Below, one piece after another: positions 24,603 through 33,532 of a stretch of 64,000 nt of DNA. The notes beneath the pieces were generated by a model. The model was given only the letters and a program-made list of their open reading frames with translations. It was not told where the DNA came from and ran no database searches. Each line of letters starts with the position of its first letter. Position 1 is the stretch's first letter. The position numbers were made by a program, and so were the translations under genes. This DNA is from Mycobacteroides franklinii. GTDB taxonomy: Bacteria > Actinomycetota > Actinomycetes > Mycobacteriales > Mycobacteriaceae. The stretch covers positions 186,001 through 250,000 of the forward strand of contig NZ_MAFQ01000003.1 of NCBI RefSeq assembly GCF_002013895.1, given 5' to 3'.

Positions 24603-24653
24603 AATGTTGGTTCCTTCCTTGATTTACAACAGGTTTGGGTTGATACAGGCGCG

Positions 24654-25184
24654 TCAGGCAGCCGATTCCTCGGCGGCCTTCTTCTCCTGCAGGGCGGCGG
24701 CCAGGCGTGCAACCTGAGACGCCGGGGCGTTGAACAGCCCGGCGGCCTTGGCCAGGTTGCCCTTCATCGCGCCAGCCAGCTTGGCCAGCAGCACCTCGCG
24801 CGATTCCAGATCGGCGATGCGCTCAACCTCGGCAACTGACAAAGCACGGCCATCCATGTAGCCGCCCTTGATGATCAGAGCCTTGTTATCTTTCGCGAAG
24901 GTCTTGATGGCCTTCGCAGCGTCCACGGGCTCACCCTTGATGAACGCAATTGCCGTCGGGCCGCTGAACAGTTCGTCCAGACCCTCCACACCGGCTTCCG
25001 CAGCCGCACGCTTGACCAGCGTGTTCTTGGCGACGGAATAGGTGGCGGAGGTACCGAGGGTGCGGCGCAGGGTGCCCAGGGCGGACACCGACAAGCCGCG
25101 GTACTCGGTGATCACCGTGGCAGTTGAATCCTTGAACTGCTCGGTGATCTCGGCAACGGCGGAGACCTTGTCAGTCTTGGCCAT
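24654..25184 (-). CDS. rplJ: 50S ribosomal protein L10
   Basis: 176 residues from ATG 25184, with AGGAGG 6 bases upstream. [33 protein letters not shown] is the L10 N-terminus, the middle [18 protein letters not shown] binds 23S rRNA, and the C-terminal Ala-rich helix ([19 protein letters not shown]) carries the L7/L12 dimers. L10 usually represses its own operon by binding the leader, which is present upstream. Confidence 0.97.
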   Translation of the reverse strand: MAKTDKVSAVAEITEQFKDSTATVITEYRGLSVSALGTLRRTLGTSATYSVAKNTLVKRAAAEAGVEGLDELFSGPTAIAFIKGEPVDAAKAIKTFAKDNKALIIKGGYMDGRALSVAEVERIADLESREVLLAKLAGAMKGNLAKAAGLFNAPASQVARLAAALQEKKAAEESAA

Positions 25185-25400
25185 GTATTGCCTCCTCATC
25201 TCGTTTCGGTCGCTGCACCTAGGACAAGACGGTCTGAAATCGAGAAGGCTTTCCGCATTTCAAACTCAATTGAAATGACGAACGCCCCGACGCAGACAGG
25301 TCGGGGCGTGAAAATCCACGGACTTTTGATCCGCGAGTCTTACCTCGTCCTCCTGCGTGGGCCGTCAGGACAAGTCCTGAACCTTCAACCTCGCGAGAGG
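25185..25400 (-). ncRNA. rplJ leader (L10-type autoregulatory leader), boundaries approximate
   Basis: About 200 bases of untranslated sequence precede rplJ. On the minus strand the upstream half contains GGTTCAGGACTTGTCCTGACGG and AGGAGGACGAGGTAAGACTC, likely the structured L10-binding part. It is followed by the strong hairpin CGCCCCGAC / GTCGGGGCG (25283-25308). The layout fits the actinobacterial L10 leader, in which L10(L7/L12)4 binding controls the operon. I assign it by position and structure only. Confidence 0.6.
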
Positions 25401-25489
25401 TGACCGACGGTCTTCGGTGGAGCTGGATCAGATTACCGCAGATGAGGGCGATCATCCAAAACGGCCCGAAACTCCCGTGGTATCCAGGA

Positions 25490-26449
25490 ATGGTGCCGTT
25501 GTCCTCTGAAGTCCCGACGCGATCGGGCATTGCCCGCAATGGCGATGTCGAGCTCTTCTACGAAGACCTGGGCGACCCCCAGGATCCCGCCATCATCCTG
25601 GTGATGGGAGTGGCTGCCCAGCTGCCCATGTGGCCCGATGGGTTCTGCCGGCGGCTACTGGACCACGGCTATCGGGTGATTCGGTTCGACAACCGCGATT
25701 GCGGGCTGTCCACGAAGCTGGACGGACACAAGGCGCCGGGATCGGTGCAGCGCCGGGTGATCCGCTATGCGTTCGGCATGGGCAGCGAGGTCCCGTACAC
25801 GCTCGTCGATATGGCCGAGGATGTCCGCACCCTCATCGACCACCTTGGCCTGAACACAGTGCATATCGCGGGCGCCTCGATGGGCGGCATGATCGTGCAG
25901 GTCTTCGCCGGCACCTACCCCGAACGCGTCAACTCGGTGGGAATCATCTACTCGGCGACCGGTCGCCCGTTCTCACGGCTGCCGTCCTGGCAGTTGATCA
26001 AGACCGCGATGAACACCCCCGGCAAGAACGCCACCGCCGAGGAATGGCTCGAGTTCGAGGTGAACACCGGCATCGTCTACAACGGGCCAGATAACCTGCC
26101 CTCCCGGGAGGAGTTGCGGCGGCGCATCCTCGAGCACAGGGCCCGCAGCGACTACAAGATCGGCACCGTGCGCCAATTCGACGCCATTCTGGGCACCGGC
26201 AGCCTGCTGCGCTTCACCCGCGCCATCACCGCACCGACCGTCGTCATCCATGGCCGCAACGACCCCCTGGTGCCGTATCAGAACGGCCGGGTGGTGGCCA
26301 AAAACATCCGCAACGCCCGTTTCGCCCTCATCGACGGGATGGGACACGATCTGCCCGAACCTGTGTGGGAGCCCGTCACCAGCGAGTTGTTGGCAACTTT
26401 TGGCTGTGGCACCTCCCACTCGCGGGGGACTGCGTACAGGACTGAATAG
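25490..26449 (+). CDS. Alpha/beta hydrolase (LipG-like paralogue)
   Basis: 319 residues from ATG 25490; ATG 25442 is an alternative, but 25490 gives the same N-terminal layout as the paralogue at 27863. The nucleophile elbow is GASMGG, the oxyanion region is ILVMGVAAQLPMWPDGFC, and the acid and His are in VIHGRNDPLVP and DGMGHDLPEP. The strongly conserved VIRFDNRDCGLSTKLDG is shared with the second hydrolase. It lies 36 bases upstream of the ABC1 kinase gene on the same strand. It is a carboxylesterase or lipase of unknown substrate. Confidence 0.8.
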   Translation: MVPLSSEVPTRSGIARNGDVELFYEDLGDPQDPAIILVMGVAAQLPMWPDGFCRRLLDHGYRVIRFDNRDCGLSTKLDGHKAPGSVQRRVIRYAFGMGSEVPYTLVDMAEDVRTLIDHLGLNTVHIAGASMGGMIVQVFAGTYPERVNSVGIIYSATGRPFSRLPSWQLIKTAMNTPGKNATAEEWLEFEVNTGIVYNGPDNLPSREELRRRILEHRARSDYKIGTVRQFDAILGTGSLLRFTRAITAPTVVIHGRNDPLVPYQNGRVVAKNIRNARFALIDGMGHDLPEPVWEPVTSELLATFGCGTSHSRGTAYRTE

Positions 26450-26484
26450 GGGCGCACGGGCATGATGCGGCACACTTGCATTTC

Positions 26485-27861
26485 ATGACTGCGCAAGATC
26501 GGTCCGGCCGGAGCGTGAGTGAGGGCCGCGGACGTCAGGTTGCACCGCTCGGGCGCGTGGCACTTCTGTCCGAGGCCGCGCGGCTGGGCACCACCGGCTG
26601 GCAGGTCGCCCGCACCGCCGGACGCGTGCTGGGCAAGCTCGGCAAGAAGGGCAGCCTCGAGCAGAAGTTCATCGCCGAGCTCCCCCAGACCTTCTCCGAT
26701 CTGGGTCCCACGTACGTCAAGCTCGGCCAGATCATCGCGTCCAGTCCGGGCGCCTTCGGCGAGCCGCTGTCACGCGAGTTCCGCGGGCTGCTGGACCGCG
26801 TCCCCCCCGCCGATCCCACCGAGGTCCGCGAACTCATCATCGCCGAGCTGGGGTCCGAACCGGAGAAGCTGTTCGCCTCCTTCGACACCGAACCGTTCGC
26901 GTCCGCCTCGATAGCCCAGGTGCATTACGCCACACTGCATTCCGGCGAGGACGTGGTGGTCAAGATCCAGCGTCCCGGAATCCGGCGCCGGGTCGCCGCC
27001 GACCTGCAGATCATGAAGCGTGGCGCGGCCCTACTGGAACTCGGCAAGGTGGGCCGCATGCTGTCCGCCCGCGATGTGGTGGACGATTTCTCCGGGAACC
27101 TCTCCGAAGAGCTCGACTTTCTCGCCGAGGGTCAGGCCATGCAGACCTGGGTGGAACATCTGCACACCTCATCGCTCGGCAAGAACATTCGGGTGCCGGA
27201 TGTGCATTGGCATTACACGACATCCAAGGTGCTCACCATGGAGCGCGTGCACGGCATCCGCATCGACGACGCAGCGGCCATTCGCAAGGCCGGATTTGAC
27301 GGCACCGAGTTGGTGAAGTCGCTGCTGTTCTCGGTGTTCGAATCCGGTCTGCGCCAGGGCTTGTTCCACGGTGACCTGCATGCGGGCAATCTCTTGGTGG
27401 ACGACGAAGGCCGCATCGTGTTTCTGGACTTCGGCATCGTCGGGTTCATCGATCCGCGAACTCGGTGGCTGTTACGTGAATTGATCCATGCGCTGCTGGT
27501 CAAGAAGGATCATCGCGCCGCGGGCAAGATCGTGGTGCTGATGGGTGCCGTCGGCAACCCCGGGGACGCCGACAAGAGCACCCGGGATATCCAGGCGTTC
27601 GCCACCCCCCTGACGACGAAATCTCTTGGAGACATGTCTTATTCGGATATCGGTAAGCAGCTGTCCGCGCTCGCCGAGCAGTATGACGTCAAGCTGCCGC
27701 GTGAGCTGGTGCTCATCGGCAAGCAATTCCTGTACGTCGAGCGCTACATGAAACTGCTGGCACCGCGCTGGCAGATGATGGAGGACCCGGAACTCAAGGG
27801 CTACTTCGGCAATTTCATCGTCGACATCAGCCGTGAGCACAACCGTGAGGGAGATATCTGA
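26485..27861 (+). CDS. ABC1/UbiB-family atypical kinase-like protein
   Basis: 458 residues from ATG 26485 (a TTG at 26476 is 9 bases upstream). The family hallmarks are all visible: the KxGQ motif in LGPTYVKLGQIIASSPG, the Ala-rich loop FASASIAQVHYA in place of the P-loop, VVKIQRPGI with the conserved Lys, and the catalytic segment HGDLHAGNLLVDDEGRIVFLDFG. UbiB/COQ8 proteins are ATPases that support lipid or quinone metabolism at the membrane. It corresponds to Rv0647c, which in M. tuberculosis also adjoins lipG and mmaA1. The role in mycobacteria, which use menaquinone, is unknown. Confidence 0.88.
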   Translation: MTAQDRSGRSVSEGRGRQVAPLGRVALLSEAARLGTTGWQVARTAGRVLGKLGKKGSLEQKFIAELPQTFSDLGPTYVKLGQIIASSPGAFGEPLSREFRGLLDRVPPADPTEVRELIIAELGSEPEKLFASFDTEPFASASIAQVHYATLHSGEDVVVKIQRPGIRRRVAADLQIMKRGAALLELGKVGRMLSARDVVDDFSGNLSEELDFLAEGQAMQTWVEHLHTSSLGKNIRVPDVHWHYTTSKVLTMERVHGIRIDDAAAIRKAGFDGTELVKSLLFSVFESGLRQGLFHGDLHAGNLLVDDEGRIVFLDFGIVGFIDPRTRWLLRELIHALLVKKDHRAAGKIVVLMGAVGNPGDADKSTRDIQAFATPLTTKSLGDMSYSDIGKQLSALAEQYDVKLPRELVLIGKQFLYVERYMKLLAPRWQMMEDPELKGYFGNFIVDISREHNREGDI

Positions 27862-27862
27862 G

Positions 27863-28807
27863 ATGACGGCCAGCACCGCCACGATTGGCGATATCGAGTT
27901 GTGCTACGAGGAATTCGGCAATCCGGCCGACCCCGCCATGCTGCTCATTATGGGCATCGGCGCGCAGATGGTGTTCTGGCGCCCCGAGTTCTGCCAACAG
28001 CTCGCCGACCAGGGCTACCGCGTCATCCGATTCGACAACCGGGACTGCGGTCTGTCGACCAAATTGGACGGGGTGCGCGCCGGCGGGGGCTCGCTGCTTC
28101 CGAGCATGGCGAAATTCCTTGCCGGAGTGAAGATCACCGGCACCGCCTACACGTTGGTGGACATGGCCGGCGACGCCGCGGGATTGCTCGATCACCTCGG
28201 CATCGAGCAGGCACACATCGTGGGCGCCTCGATGGGCGGCATGATCGCGCAGGTATTCGCCGCCGAGCATCCCGAGCGGACCGCAACGGTCACCATCATC
28301 ATGTCGAGCAATAATCAGCCGTTCCTGCCCCCGCCCGGACCGCGCCAGCTGATGGCACTGCTGAAGCCTCCACCCGCGGGCGCCACCCGCGAGCAGGTGA
28401 TCGCCAACAGCGTGCAGGTCGGCCGGACCATCGGTAGCCCGAAATTCCGCCAGTCAGAATCGAAGTCGTATCTGCATGCCGCCGAGTACTACGACCGCAG
28501 CTATTACCCCAAGGGATTCTCCCGGCAATTCGCCGCGATCATGGGGACCGGCAGCCTGGTGCCGTTCGACAACCGAATCACAGCCCCCGCACTGGTTTTG
28601 CACGGTAGGGCCGACAAGTTGATGCGCCCTTCGGGCGCGCGCGCCATCGCCCGGGCAATCCCGGGAGCGCGCCTGGCGCTCATCGACGGCATGGGTCACG
28701 ACCTGCCCGAGCCGCTGTGGAGCCGAATCATCACCAAGCTCACCGAGACCTTCGCTCGATCGGAGCCCGCAGAGGACGAGTCGGAGTCCGAGGCGGCGGG
28801 TCGCTAA
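27863..28807 (+). CDS. lipG: Alpha/beta hydrolase, LipG-like
   Basis: 314 residues from ATG 27863, 1 base after the kinase stop and preceded by GAGGGAGA, so coupled to it. The nucleophile elbow is GASMGG, the acid is in LHGRADKLM and the His in DGMGHDLPEP. Order kinase-hydrolase-cyclopropane synthase matches Rv0647c-lipG-mmaA1. It is clearly related to the hydrolase at 25490 (shared RVIRFDNRDCGLSTKLDG and ILGTGSL/IMGTGSL blocks). M. tuberculosis LipG is reported as a phospholipase/thioesterase; the substrate here is inferred. Confidence 0.82.
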   Translation: MTASTATIGDIELCYEEFGNPADPAMLLIMGIGAQMVFWRPEFCQQLADQGYRVIRFDNRDCGLSTKLDGVRAGGGSLLPSMAKFLAGVKITGTAYTLVDMAGDAAGLLDHLGIEQAHIVGASMGGMIAQVFAAEHPERTATVTIIMSSNNQPFLPPPGPRQLMALLKPPPAGATREQVIANSVQVGRTIGSPKFRQSESKSYLHAAEYYDRSYYPKGFSRQFAAIMGTGSLVPFDNRITAPALVLHGRADKLMRPSGARAIARAIPGARLALIDGMGHDLPEPLWSRIITKLTETFARSEPAEDESESEAAGR

Positions 28808-28870
28808 TTAGCTCCCCTAGGGAACGACTTTCACAAGCCCGAAACTGGTCGTTAATTCTGCGCGCAACCC

Positions 28871-28899
28871 TTGTCGCTGCTGTGATCGTGCTCTAGCCT
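28871..28899 (+). promoter_or_regulatory. Promoter of the cyclopropane synthase gene
   Basis: TTGTCG (28871-28876) and TAGCCT (28894-28899) are separated by 17 bases. The transcript would start about 80 bases before the ATG at 28989. The remainder of the 28808-28988 gap shows nothing else I can name. Confidence 0.5.
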
Positions 28900-28988
28900 C
28901 GGCACGGGACACACAGCCACTACCAGATCCGATCTACCGCACGCGCGCCGTTCGGGGCACCGCGCCATCTCTTGTGAGAGGCCGCCGC

Positions 28989-29849
28989 ATGTCCAAATTG
29001 ATCCCGAAGTTTTCCGACGTACAGGCCCACTACGACCTGTCCGATGACTTCTTCGCACTATTTCTCGACCCCAGCAGGACGTACAGCTGTGCGTACTTCG
29101 AACCCGAAACGCTGACGCTCGAACAGGCCCAACAGGCCAAGATCGATCTTGCACTCGGGAAGTTGAACCTGGAGCCGGGAATGACGCTGCTGGATGTGGG
29201 GTGCGGCTGGGGCGCCACCATGAAGCGTGCGCTTGAGCGCTATGACGTGAATGTCATCGGCCTGACGCTCAGCAAGAATCAGTGCGCATACGTCAACACA
29301 CTCCTGCGTTCCGCGGAAAGTTCGCGCGACTACGAGGTCCGGTTGGCCGGGTGGGAGGAATTCGAGGGCACCGTCGACCGAATTGTCAGCATCGGCGCCT
29401 TCGAGCATTTCGGCCACGAACGGTACGACAGCTTCTTCGCGATGGCGCACCGGGCACTGCCCGACGACGGAAAGATGTTGCTGCACAGCATTGTCAGCTA
29501 TCACCCCGAGGAATTGAAGCGAATGGGCATTCCGCTCCTGATGTCGCGGGTCCGATTCATGCATTTCATGCTCACCGAGATATTCCCCGGCGGCCGTTTA
29601 CCTTCCGTGCCGATGGTGGACGAGCATGCGGCGCGGGCGAACTTCCGCATTACCCGTCACCAGCTCCTGCAACCCCACTATGCACGCACCTTGGACTGCT
29701 GGGCCGAGAACCTGGTCGCGCACAAAGAAGAAGCGATCGCGCTTCAGTCCCAAGAGGTGTACGACAGGTACATCAGATACCTGACGGGATGTGCCGACGC
29801 GTTCCGGGAAGGCTGGATCGACGTCGTTCAATTCACCTGCGAGAAGTAG
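28989..29849 (+). CDS. Mycolic acid cyclopropane synthase family SAM methyltransferase
   Basis: 286 residues from ATG 28989, the normal length. SAM is bound by LLDVGCGWGATMKRAL; FEHFGHERYDSFFAM is the family motif; and TYSCAYFEPETLTLEQAQ carries the Cys (residue 34) that helps bind the active-site bicarbonate. MmaA/CmaA enzymes methylate or cyclopropanate double bonds in mycolic acid chains. Position after lipG equals mmaA1 (Rv0645c), but only a single gene is present here instead of the mmaA1-4 cluster, so its exact product is uncertain. The 3' end overlaps the convergent glpD gene by 22 bases. Confidence 0.85.
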   Translation: MSKLIPKFSDVQAHYDLSDDFFALFLDPSRTYSCAYFEPETLTLEQAQQAKIDLALGKLNLEPGMTLLDVGCGWGATMKRALERYDVNVIGLTLSKNQCAYVNTLLRSAESSRDYEVRLAGWEEFEGTVDRIVSIGAFEHFGHERYDSFFAMAHRALPDDGKMLLHSIVSYHPEELKRMGIPLLMSRVRFMHFMLTEIFPGGRLPSVPMVDEHAARANFRITRHQLLQPHYARTLDCWAENLVAHKEEAIALQSQEVYDRYIRYLTGCADAFREGWIDVVQFTCEK

Positions 29850-31273
29850 TCGTCGACCAAGCCCTGCACCGCACCGGCCACCAGGCCCTTGTCGACGGGC
29901 ACCAGTCCGATCCGGGTACGCCGATCCAGAATGTCGTCGGCGTCGAGCGCACCCTCATGGGTGAGCGCGAATTCGACCTGTTCGCGGGTGATGTCGAGGC
30001 CGTCAACCAGCGCAGTACCCCCGGCACCCGGCCAGTCGTCCACGACCGCCAGGTTCTGTGTCACGCACTCCGAGGCGGCCAGCGGACGCCGTTCCAGCCC
30101 CGCATCCAGCGCGTCCTCGGCCATCATGCGATAGGTGGTCAGCTTGCCGCCCACCACACTGACCACCCCAGACGCCGACACCCGCACCGCGTGTTTTCGG
30201 GACAGGTCCGCGGTCGCGGAATCATCACCGTCGAGCAGCGGCCGCAGGCCCGCGAAACGCCCCGCCACATCCGCTTCGGACAGTGACGTCTGCAGCACCG
30301 TGTTGACCGTATCGATGAGGAATTTCTCCTCTGCCGCAGAGGGTTCGGCCACATCAGGCACCGGGCCGGGTGCCGGTTCGTCGGTGAGCCCCAGGTACAC
30401 CCGATCGTGGATGGCAGGCAATGCGAAGACGAATCGGTTGATGGTGCCGGGCACCGGCACCGTGAGGGCCGCGGTCAGGCCGCCGAAACTCGCTGCCCGA
30501 AACACCAAGTGGGTCCCGCGACTCGGGCGCAGCTTGATGTCACCATCGACCTGGCCCGCCCACACCCCGGCGGCGTTGATGACGAGACCTGCCTGGACCG
30601 CAACGGCATTGCCGGTCAACTCGTCACGCAGCACCGCACCATCACCGGTGACCTGTTCGGCCGACACCCGAGTGAGGATCCGAGCGCCCAAACCGGCCGC
30701 CGTGCGCGCGATCGACACCACCAACCGCGCATCGTCGATGAGCTGGCCGTCAAAGGCCATGAGTCCACCGCGAAGTCCGTTGCGCCGCACCGTCGGAGCG
30801 CGACGAATCACTTCGCCTGCATCGATGGCGCGCGAACGCGGCAGCACATCGGCCGAGGTATGCGCGAGCATGCGCAGCCCGTCGCCGGCGACGAATCCCA
30901 CCCGTATCAAGGTCCGACCGAACATGCTCACCGCCGGGTGCAGTGGCACCACCTGGGCGAGCGGGTGAATCAGATGTGGGGCAGTACGAGTCATCAAAAT
31001 GTGGCGCTCGATCGCGCTCTCCCGCGCGATGCCCACCTGCCCCGAGGCCAGATAGCGCAATCCGCCGTGCACCAGTTTCGAGCTGAATCGGCTTGTCCCA
31101 AAGGCTAAGTCGTGCTTCTCGACCAATGTAACGCGCAGGCCGCGGCTCGCCGCGTCAAGTGCCACCCCGACACCGGTGATACCGCCACCGATGACCAGCA
31201 CGTCAACCGGGGCACCGCCGTCAAGGGCGGCGAGGTCGGCACTGCGCCGGGTGCTGTTGAGCTGGTTTGTCAT
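29828..31273 (-). CDS. glpD: Glycerol-3-phosphate dehydrogenase, FAD-dependent
   Basis: 481 residues from ATG 31273, with AGGAGA upstream. The FAD site is VDVLVIGGGITGVGVALDAASRGLRVTLVEK, followed by GTSRFSSKLVHGGLRYL, the GlpD signature. VVGGKLTTYRMMAEDALD lies near the C-terminus. It oxidises sn-glycerol 3-phosphate to dihydroxyacetone phosphate at the membrane, passing electrons to quinone. It is directly downstream of a TetR gene, and with the FAD oxidase and lipid kinase it reproduces the Rv2249c-Rv2252 arrangement. Confidence 0.9.
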   Translation of the reverse strand: MTNQLNSTRRSADLAALDGGAPVDVLVIGGGITGVGVALDAASRGLRVTLVEKHDLAFGTSRFSSKLVHGGLRYLASGQVGIARESAIERHILMTRTAPHLIHPLAQVVPLHPAVSMFGRTLIRVGFVAGDGLRMLAHTSADVLPRSRAIDAGEVIRRAPTVRRNGLRGGLMAFDGQLIDDARLVVSIARTAAGLGARILTRVSAEQVTGDGAVLRDELTGNAVAVQAGLVINAAGVWAGQVDGDIKLRPSRGTHLVFRAASFGGLTAALTVPVPGTINRFVFALPAIHDRVYLGLTDEPAPGPVPDVAEPSAAEEKFLIDTVNTVLQTSLSEADVAGRFAGLRPLLDGDDSATADLSRKHAVRVSASGVVSVVGGKLTTYRMMAEDALDAGLERRPLAASECVTQNLAVVDDWPGAGGTALVDGLDITREQVEFALTHEGALDADDILDRRTRIGLVPVDKGLVAGAVQGLVDDYFSQVN

Positions 31274-31294
31274 GAATTCTCCTAGAGGGGCGGA

Positions 31295-31873
31295 TCAAGC
31301 CTTGAGATATCCGTCGATGGCGGTGGCCAACTCGTTCACCAGCTCGTCTGGCGAGAGGATGTCGGCGACGATGCGCGCCGACTGCAGCACGGATTGACCG
31401 ATGAGCAGCACCATCGCCGCCAGCTGTTCCGGGGAGCCGGCACGAATCGATCCGTCGGCCTGCCCCTCGGCGATGAGCACCGCCGTCCAGCCGATGAGTG
31501 CACGCTGACTGGTGCCCAACCGCTGCACGATGTAGGTCAGCAGCAGTTCGGGATCGGATCGCAGGATCGCCGCGAATATCGAATGCTCGCGCACCTGCGT
31601 CACCAGGCCCGTCACCGACTGGACCAGCCGATCGCGCGCGCACCCCTGTCCGATCGCGGGCAGGATCGAGCCCATCTCCCGCGTGAGCAGCTCGGCAACG
31701 AGGGAGCGCACATCTGGCCAGCGCCGATACACCGACGGGCGGCTCACCCCGGCGCGCTTGGCGACCTCGACCAGCGTGGTACGACGCACCCCGAACTCGG
31801 TGACGCAGGACAACGCGGCATCGAGGATGCGTTCGGTCACGGGGTCGGCGACATCCGTCGTCTGGACCGTCAT
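31295..31873 (-). CDS. TetR-family transcriptional regulator
   Basis: 192 residues. HTH: ILDAALSCVTEFGVRRTTLVEVAKRAGVSRPSVYRRWPDVRSLVAELL (about residues 16-63), then a helical C-terminal domain. It lies 21 bases upstream of glpD and is divergent from the FAD-linked oxidase; it matches Rv2250c in position. The perfect inverted repeat in the 64-base divergent gap is its likely operator, so it probably controls both the glpD and oxidase-kinase units. Confidence 0.87.
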   Translation of the reverse strand: MTVQTTDVADPVTERILDAALSCVTEFGVRRTTLVEVAKRAGVSRPSVYRRWPDVRSLVAELLTREMGSILPAIGQGCARDRLVQSVTGLVTQVREHSIFAAILRSDPELLLTYIVQRLGTSQRALIGWTAVLIAEGQADGSIRAGSPEQLAAMVLLIGQSVLQSARIVADILSPDELVNELATAIDGYLKA

Positions 31874-31900
31874 GTCACCTCACCCTCGCCCAAGAATTCT

Positions 31901-31937
31901 GCGTTACAACTTGCCATCGTATGTAATACTGTAACGC
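31901..31937. promoter_or_regulatory. TetR operator overlapping a leaderless promoter
   Basis: GCGTTACA (31901-31908) and TGTAACGC (31930-31937) are perfect 8-base inverted arms around 21 bases. The -10-like TAATAC (31924-31929) lies inside, ending 8 bases before the ATG of the oxidase gene at 31938, so the message is probably leaderless and repressor binding would cover the start site. Confidence 0.7.
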
Positions 31938-33530
31938 ATGATGGAGTGGGACGCCTGGGGCGTGGCCGAAAAACGACAGACTCTCTCGCCTCAGGTGAAG
32001 ACGCTCTTGGCGTCGGCACTGGGCATACCCAAACGGGATCCCGTCAGCCGCGACGAATCGGCGGTCACCCTCTCCCCCAGCGCGCTCACCGCAGAACAAC
32101 TGGCAGCCTTGGGCGACCTACTCGGCGCTGAGCATGTAAGCACCGATCACGGTGCCCGGCTGCGTCATTCGGGCGGCAAGAGCACTCCCGACCTGTTGCG
32201 CCGCCGCTCCACCGGCGTACAGGACGCCCCCGACGCCATCGTCTATCCAGCGTCACACGGCGAGGTGGCCGCGCTTCTGGCTCTCTGCGGCAAGCAGGAC
32301 ATCGCGGTCGTACCATTCGGCGGCGGCACCAGCGTGGTGGGCGGGCTGGACCCCGAACGCGGTGGGTTCACCGCCGTCGTCGCCATCGATCTGCGACGGA
32401 TGTCGGGTCTGGTCTCCCTCGATGAGGTATCGGGAACCGCCGTGCTGCTGCCGGGAACGACTGGCCCCGAAGCCGAGGAACTCCTTGGCGCCAAGGGATT
32501 TTCACTCGGGCACTTCCCGCAGAGCTTCCGTTTCGCGAGCATCGGCGGATTCGCCGCCACCCGCTCGTCCGGGCAGGCCTCCAGCGGTTACGGCCGCTTC
32601 GACGCGATGGTGGACGCCCTCCGGATCGCCACCCCGCGCGGCGACCTCAACCTGGGTAGGGCACCCGCTTCGGCCGCCGGGCCGGACCTGCGCCAGCTCT
32701 TCCTGGGATCCGAGGGGGCACTCGGCATCATCACCGAGGTCACGGTGCGTGTGCACCGGCTCCCCGAGGACACCTGGTACCAGGGCTGGTCCTTCCCCTC
32801 CTTCGAAGTCGGCGCACAGGCGCTGCGCACCCTCGTCCAGTCCGACGCGGCGCCCACCGTGCTGCGCCTGTCCGATGAGGCCGAAAGCGGGCTAAACCTG
32901 GCCCTGGCCAAGGATATTGGCGGAAAGAACCCCGCGGCCGGGGTGCTGGCCATCACCACCGTCGAGGGCACGCACGGGCATGTGGTGGCCAAGTCGGCCG
33001 AAGTGTCCGCCGTCCTCGCCGCGGCAGGCGGCACCGCGCTCGGCGACGAGCCGGGCAAGGCCTGGGACCACGGCCGTTTCGACGCACCATATCTGCGCGA
33101 TGCGCTCATCGACGCCGGCGCGGTGGTGGAGACGTTGGAGACCGCGACGTCGTGGCATAACCTCACCAATCTGCGCACCGCCGTCACCACGGCACTCACC
33201 GAAGCACTTGGCGCCCAGGGCACTCCGCCGCTGGTCTTGTGCCACATCTCGCACACCTACCGCACCGGAGCATCGCTGTACTTCACCGTGGTCTGCGCGG
33301 CCGCCGAAGATCCGCTGACCCAGTGGGGCAAGGCCAAGAAGGCCGCAGGCGACGCCATCGTCGCGGCGGGCGGCACGATCACACACCATCACGCCGTCGG
33401 GCGCGACCATCAACCGTGGCTCGCCGATGAGATCGGTGAGCTCGGCGTGGAGATCCTGCAGGCGGTCAAGCGGACCGTCGACCCGCAGGGAATCCTCAAC
33501 CCCGGCAAGCTGATTCCCACGCAGGCGTAA
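31938..33530 (+). CDS. FAD-binding oxidase, alkyl-DHAP synthase-like (VAO family)
   Basis: 530 residues. FAD is bound by DAIVYPASHGEVAALLALCGKQDIAVVPFGGGTSVVGGL and by SIGGFAATRSSGQASSGYGRFDAMVDALRIATPRG. GSEGALGIITEVTVRVHRLPE and the C-terminal VKRTVDPQGILNPGKLIP are typical of the vanillyl-alcohol-oxidase fold. It resembles alkyldihydroxyacetonephosphate synthase and 2-hydroxyacid oxidases. It is the counterpart of Rv2251. Position next to glpD and a diacylglycerol kinase points to glycerolipid metabolism; ether lipid synthesis is an inference. Three bases separate it from the kinase gene. Confidence 0.85.
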   Translation: MMEWDAWGVAEKRQTLSPQVKTLLASALGIPKRDPVSRDESAVTLSPSALTAEQLAALGDLLGAEHVSTDHGARLRHSGGKSTPDLLRRRSTGVQDAPDAIVYPASHGEVAALLALCGKQDIAVVPFGGGTSVVGGLDPERGGFTAVVAIDLRRMSGLVSLDEVSGTAVLLPGTTGPEAEELLGAKGFSLGHFPQSFRFASIGGFAATRSSGQASSGYGRFDAMVDALRIATPRGDLNLGRAPASAAGPDLRQLFLGSEGALGIITEVTVRVHRLPEDTWYQGWSFPSFEVGAQALRTLVQSDAAPTVLRLSDEAESGLNLALAKDIGGKNPAAGVLAITTVEGTHGHVVAKSAEVSAVLAAAGGTALGDEPGKAWDHGRFDAPYLRDALIDAGAVVETLETATSWHNLTNLRTAVTTALTEALGAQGTPPLVLCHISHTYRTGASLYFTVVCAAAEDPLTQWGKAKKAAGDAIVAAGGTITHHHAVGRDHQPWLADEIGELGVEILQAVKRTVDPQGILNPGKLIPTQA

Positions 33531-33532
33531 CC

